Source: Anaerolineae bacterium
GTDB taxonomy: Bacteria > Chloroflexota > Anaerolineae > Aggregatilineales > Aggregatilineaceae
Reading direction: 5' to 3'
Assembly (NCBI GenBank): GCA_016930015.1
Contig: JAFGHR010000094.1
Location: forward strand, 1-43,725
DNA: 43,725 bases
Of the stretch, positions 40,813 through 43,725 are shown piece by piece. The stretch's first letter is position 1, and each line of letters starts with the position of its first letter. Made by a program: the position numbers and the translations under genes. Under the pieces are notes generated by a model. It saw only the letters and a list, made by a program, of their open reading frames with translations, did not search any database and was not told the DNA's origin.

Positions 40813-41457
40813 ATGAGCGGTGATGATACCCGGCATATTGCAGAGCAGTTGCATGCGTCTCCTTTGTTTAAAGGGGTCGAGCTGGCCGACCGTGAAGCCC
40901 TGGTACACGTCATGCGGCGCGAATCGTATGCTGACGGCGACGTGTTGTTTCACAAGGGCGCACCCGGCGACTCGATGTATATCATTTTGTCGGGACGCAT
41001 CCGGATTTTTACGACTGATGCTGATGGCCGCGCGTTCACGATCCGGCACCTGGATCAAATGTTCGGCGAGTTTTCAATGCTGGACGGCCAGTCCCGGTCA
41101 GCGTCGGCAGCGGCAGCCGGTGCGCTGGATGTGTTGGTGCTGCACCGCGACGATTTCACCGCGTTTTTGCAGCAGCGCCCGCTGGTTGGCCTGTCGATGA
41201 TGCAAAACCTGGTTGAGCGCGTGCGTTACACGACAACATATCTGCAAAAAGTGATGGACGCGATGCACAACATCGCCGAAGGTAACTACGAGCAGGCCAT
41301 ACAGGACACGGCAGCGGGCGAAGGTGAGACATTCTCAGGCACAGATGCCGAGATTCAAGCGCTGGTCGAAACATTTGTGCAGATGATGCGCAATGTGCAG
41401 GCACGCGAGGAAGAACTTAAACAGGCCATCGACACGCAACACACCGACTCGACGTAG
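40813..41457 (+). CDS. Stand-alone cyclic-nucleotide-binding domain protein
   Basis: A 214-aa protein. The CRP-type cNMP domain (about 8-130) has FGEFSMLDGQSRSASA (84-99) with the conserved Glu and Arg95. There is no helix-turn-helix. The C-terminal helical tail (132-160, ERVRYTT then NIAEGNYEQ) matches the tail of the PrsW-CNB protein (KVRFTT then KISEGDYQ), showing common origin. It lies 34 nt after the PrsW-CNB gene with AAGGCAGGA before the ATG, so the two are probably cotranscribed and may form a complex. It has no visible enzymatic domain. Confidence 0.86.
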   Translation: MSGDDTRHIAEQLHASPLFKGVELADREALVHVMRRESYADGDVLFHKGAPGDSMYIILSGRIRIFTTDADGRAFTIRHLDQMFGEFSMLDGQSRSASAAAAGALDVLVLHRDDFTAFLQQRPLVGLSMMQNLVERVRYTTTYLQKVMDAMHNIAEGNYEQAIQDTAAGEGETFSGTDAEIQALVETFVQMMRNVQAREEELKQAIDTQHTDST

Positions 41458-41470
41458 CCGATCAGTCCAG

Positions 41471-41499
41471 TTGCCACATGGTCCAGACACGTGTATCTT
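41471..41499 (+). promoter_or_regulatory. Candidate promoter of the SGNH-like gene
   Basis: TTGCCA (41471-41476, one mismatch to the -35 consensus) and TATCTT (41494-41499) are 17 nt apart. Transcription would start near 41506, with a leader of about 34 nt to the ATG at 41540. Confidence 0.45.
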
Positions 41500-41539
41500 C
41501 ATCATTATGGAGGCAGCGATAACTGAAAGGAACCGCGCG

Positions 41540-42958
41540 ATGAGAGGTCACGTTGTTTTACGCTTGTTGTTGATCGGTACTGTGGCCGTATCCGGCCTGA
41601 TTGTGTTGATCGCACCGACCGCCGCCCAGGGTGAACCGGTGCGTATTATTTTTATGCACCATTCAACCGGAGAAGGCCTGATATGGGAAGGTAATGTGCG
41701 CGAAGCGTTTACCAGCCTCGGTTACGAATTTTGGGATCACGGTTATAACGATGATGGGCTGGTTGACGCGGCTGGCACCTATCTGGGCACACATTGGGAT
41801 GTGCCCGACGACAACACCGATCCGGACGGCTGGTATGTCGTGTTTAACCAGCCGTACACCGATCCCCCGGCGAATACCTTCAGCCACATGCTGGCGTATG
41901 ATGTCATCATTTTTAAGAGTTGTTTCCCGGCCTCGGATATTCAAAGCGAGGATGATTTCGAAACGTACCGCTCCTATTTTCTCACCATACGGGACGTGAT
42001 GGACCAGTATCCCGATAAGCTGTTTATCCCCTTCACGACTCCGCCGCTGGTGCCCAACGAGACATCACCAGAGGCGGCAGCCCGTGCGCGGCGTTGGTCC
42101 GAATACCTGACATCACCCGACTACCTGGAAGGCCACCCGAACATTGCCGTATTCGACTTCTTTAGTACGCTCGCCGACGCCAGCGGTTATCTCCGGGCCG
42201 AATACCGTGGTGACGAATACGACAGCCACCCGAACCAGCTTGCAAACCAGACTGTCGGCCCGCTGTTTGTAGCGTTTGTGGACCAGGCGATCCGCGCTTT
42301 TGCACCGGGCGAGCCGGTCGCCGCGCCGGATATGGCGGCGGAAGAACCGGCGGAGGAAGCAGCCCCTCCGGCGGATGAAGCAGCCGTTTCAGCGGATGAA
42401 GAAGACTATGCCCCGGCAGGTGATATTGGTTTCAGTGCGCAAACGGTGGGTTTGTTAGAGGACTTTGAACGTGACAGCGCCCTGGATAACTGGTGGAACT
42501 ATGCCGATGACGGCGTGGCCGCTTTTGCCTGCATCCTGGGTGAAGGTTTCGAAGGTGGGCAGGCGGTTCAGGTCAGTTATGACATGGCGCTGGACAAGTA
42601 TGCAGGCTGCGGTACAGACCTGCTGCCGGATGCGTCATGGGCCGGTGCGGACGGGATCAGTTTTTACTACCGTACCGAACCTGCCGGTTTATACCTGGAT
42701 GTGGGTTTCGGTGTGGCTGATCCGACCGGGGCTGGTGAGCCAACCCCGTTCGGCATAGCGTTGGAGACGGGCAGCGAAGAATGGACTCAGGTCGTCATTT
42801 ATTGGGATGACATGGTAAAAGCTGACTGGTTTGGTGATGCCGGCGTTGATGAGTTCGACCCGGCGCAGGTAGTCTGGTTTTCGCTCAATGTAGGGTATTG
42901 GGAAGGCGTGCAGGCTGGCTCAATCTGGCTGGATAATGTGCAGTTGATCACTGGCTGA
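41540..42958 (+). CDS. Secreted SGNH-like hydrolase with C-terminal CBM-like domain
   Basis: A 472-aa protein with a signal peptide (about 1-30). The N-terminal region (about 33-255) looks like an SGNH-type esterase: MHHSTGEG (possible nucleophile Ser42), and a late DSHPN with D228 and H230 as the Asp-His pair. An acidic Ala/Pro/Glu linker (about 255-295) follows. The C-terminal domain (about 303-472) resembles CBM11/CIA30-type beta-sandwiches (LLEDFERDSALDNWWNY, SFYYRTE, IWLDNVQLI). A secreted esterase acting on polysaccharide is the reading, but substrate and activity are unproven. The start ATG 41540 has AAAGGA upstream; an in-frame start at 41393 overlaps the CNB gene. Confidence 0.75.
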   Translation: MRGHVVLRLLLIGTVAVSGLIVLIAPTAAQGEPVRIIFMHHSTGEGLIWEGNVREAFTSLGYEFWDHGYNDDGLVDAAGTYLGTHWDVPDDNTDPDGWYVVFNQPYTDPPANTFSHMLAYDVIIFKSCFPASDIQSEDDFETYRSYFLTIRDVMDQYPDKLFIPFTTPPLVPNETSPEAAARARRWSEYLTSPDYLEGHPNIAVFDFFSTLADASGYLRAEYRGDEYDSHPNQLANQTVGPLFVAFVDQAIRAFAPGEPVAAPDMAAEEPAEEAAPPADEAAVSADEEDYAPAGDIGFSAQTVGLLEDFERDSALDNWWNYADDGVAAFACILGEGFEGGQAVQVSYDMALDKYAGCGTDLLPDASWAGADGISFYYRTEPAGLYLDVGFGVADPTGAGEPTPFGIALETGSEEWTQVVIYWDDMVKADWFGDAGVDEFDPAQVVWFSLNVGYWEGVQAGSIWLDNVQLITG

Positions 42959-42986
42959 ACACGACCGGCACGATCAAAAAACAATA

Positions 42987-43034
42987 AACTGTGGCGATTG
43001 CCCGGTATGCGCCGGGATACTCGCCGCAGTTTTG
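42987..43034. terminator. Bidirectional intrinsic terminator
   Basis: AACTGTGGCGA (42987-42997) pairs with TCGCCGCAGTT (43021-43031) with one G-U, and inner CCCGG (43001-43005) pairs with CCGGG (43012-43016). TTTT follows on the plus strand, and a T-rich stretch (TTTATTGTTTTTT) follows on the minus strand. It separates the convergent genes ending at 42958 and 43054. Confidence 0.82.
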
Positions 43035-43053
43035 TGATGTTTGCAGAAGGCGT

Positions 43054-43491
43054 TCAGGCAGAGGGGAGATGGCTGTTGATCATGGCTAGCAGTTCCTGAC
43101 TGTTAACCGGCTTGATCAAATAATCATCCGCGTAGTGGGCCCGTAATTGGTCCTGAAACGTGATTTCGGCGTGGCCGGTGATGAGGATGATCGGGGCGGA
43201 TGTCAGTGACCGTAAACGAACGCTAATCTCAATGCCGCTGCTGTCCGGCAGCGTAACATCAAGCAGAATAATATCCGGCTTGTCTGTCCGGGCGTGCCGC
43301 AGCGCACTCTTTCCATCGGCGGCGCTGGTCACTTCAAACCCGGCCTGCTGTAACTGAAGCGTGAACAGCCGTACCAGTTGTGGGTCGTCATCAACGATTA
43401 ATGTTCTGAATATACGGCGGGGAGAATTGCACTCATACGTTTTGGGCTGAGAGTCAGGTTTGGTTGAACTCGATTGTAGTGAATCCATCAT
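43054..43491 (-). CDS. Single-domain response regulator with short N-terminal extension
   Basis: A 145-aa receiver. Acidic residues D34-D36 (IVDDDP), phospho-acceptor D78 (ILLDVTLP), T105 (LITGHA) and K127 (LIKPVN) are all present. There is no output domain; the first ~27 residues are a polar Ser-rich extension. The start ATG 43491 has GAGGA 7 nt upstream; an in-frame ATG at 43608 would add an unlikely Cys-rich stretch. No kinase is adjacent, so its partner lies outside the window or is shared with the hydrogenase-linked kinase. Confidence 0.85.
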   Translation of the reverse strand: MMDSLQSSSTKPDSQPKTYECNSPRRIFRTLIVDDDPQLVRLFTLQLQQAGFEVTSAADGKSALRHARTDKPDIILLDVTLPDSSGIEISVRLRSLTSAPIILITGHAEITFQDQLRAHYADDYLIKPVNSQELLAMINSHLPSA

Positions 43492-43668
43492 CGCGGATTC
43501 CTCATGTTGAATCGGCAGATAAACAGTTCCTTGAGATTCCGGTACACTGCTGCGCATTGATGCGCCGAACACGCAAGGATATAGACCACAGAAGATTATT
43601 GCACACATGTTTTAACACGCGCTTTTTGTTTTTCAGCAAACAATACCTTCGCCAGTTAGGATGAATTG

Positions 43669-43704
43669 AAGGCTGGGCCAACAGCATGGATGCTGCCTAG
43701 CCTT
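43669..43704. other. Palindromic hairpin at the right edge
   Basis: AAGGCT (43669-43674) pairs with AGCCTT (43699-43704), and CAGCAT (43682-43687) pairs with ATGCTG (43690-43695). No T-run follows on either strand. It may be a structural or regulatory element between the response regulator and the next gene beyond the window. Confidence 0.3.
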
Positions 43705-43725
43705 GCCACAGTGTCAAAAACCTGC

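Noticed and set aside
1..43725. Mobile element or defence island
   Set aside because: No transposase, integrase, restriction, toxin-antitoxin or phage genes were found, and composition looks even along the window.

Overview
The window reads as a bacterial chromosome segment, most likely from the phylum Chloroflexota (Anaerolineae-like). This is an inference from gene content. The supporting genes are a giant YYY/DUF2298 membrane protein, an HspR-type MerR regulator in a chaperone/protease operon, a DUF951 protein, a group 3b [NiFe] hydrogenase, a Franean1_4349/Os1348-type leader-like protein, and several Thr/Pro-rich lipoprotein or anchored proteins. The DNA is GC-rich and gene-dense. No insertion sequence, integrase, phage gene or CRISPR array was seen.

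Layout. 1-2.5 kb: cell-envelope genes (a secreted M23 peptidase and a LysM lipoprotein) flank a small RiPP-leader-like gene. 2.7-11.3 kb: tRNA-Gln(UUG), a 1682-aa GT-C/DUF2298 membrane protein, a GT39-like membrane glycosyltransferase with a C-terminal PA14 domain, and a sortase. 11.4-14 kb: a SAM methyltransferase, the L-isoaspartyl repair enzyme Pcm, and the 16S rRNA methyltransferase RsmI. 14-20.5 kb (minus strand): one tightly packed unit, hydB-hydG-hydD-hydA-hydrogenase maturation protease-response regulator-histidine kinase. It encodes a cytoplasmic NAD(P)-linked [NiFe] hydrogenase, its processing protease and a two-component pair. 20.7-25.2 kb: a PQQ-type sugar dehydrogenase, a ClC chloride channel/transporter with CBS and RCK_C domains, and a fumarylacetoacetate hydrolase family enzyme.

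25.2-28.7 kb: a compact selenocysteine locus, selA-selB-tRNA-Sec(UCA). No selD and no convincing selenoprotein is visible here. 28.6-32.3 kb: a TyrA-like dehydrogenase lacking the usual catalytic motif, a secreted protein with seven CX4C repeats that may form a seven-bladed propeller, an HD-domain protein and an M50 site-2 protease. 32.4-33.9 kb: DUF951 and an MGDG-synthase-like glycosyltransferase. 33.9-37.5 kb (minus strand): a probable heat-shock unit, cbpA-like DnaJ, htrA, hspR, nadE, preceded by a good sigma-A-type promoter that overlaps HspR-like half-sites. 37.8-43.5 kb: a small anchored Pro-rich protein, a methyltransferase, a PrsW-type intramembrane protease fused to a cyclic-nucleotide-binding domain with a separate CNB paralogue beside it, a secreted SGNH-like/CBM-like protein, and a single-domain response regulator.

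The most unusual items are the PrsW-CNB fusion with its CNB partner, the seven-repeat CX4C secreted protein, the hydrogenase unit with built-in two-component genes, the HspR operon that includes nadE, and the orphan RiPP-leader-like gene. Functions are from motif reading only; no database search was run.
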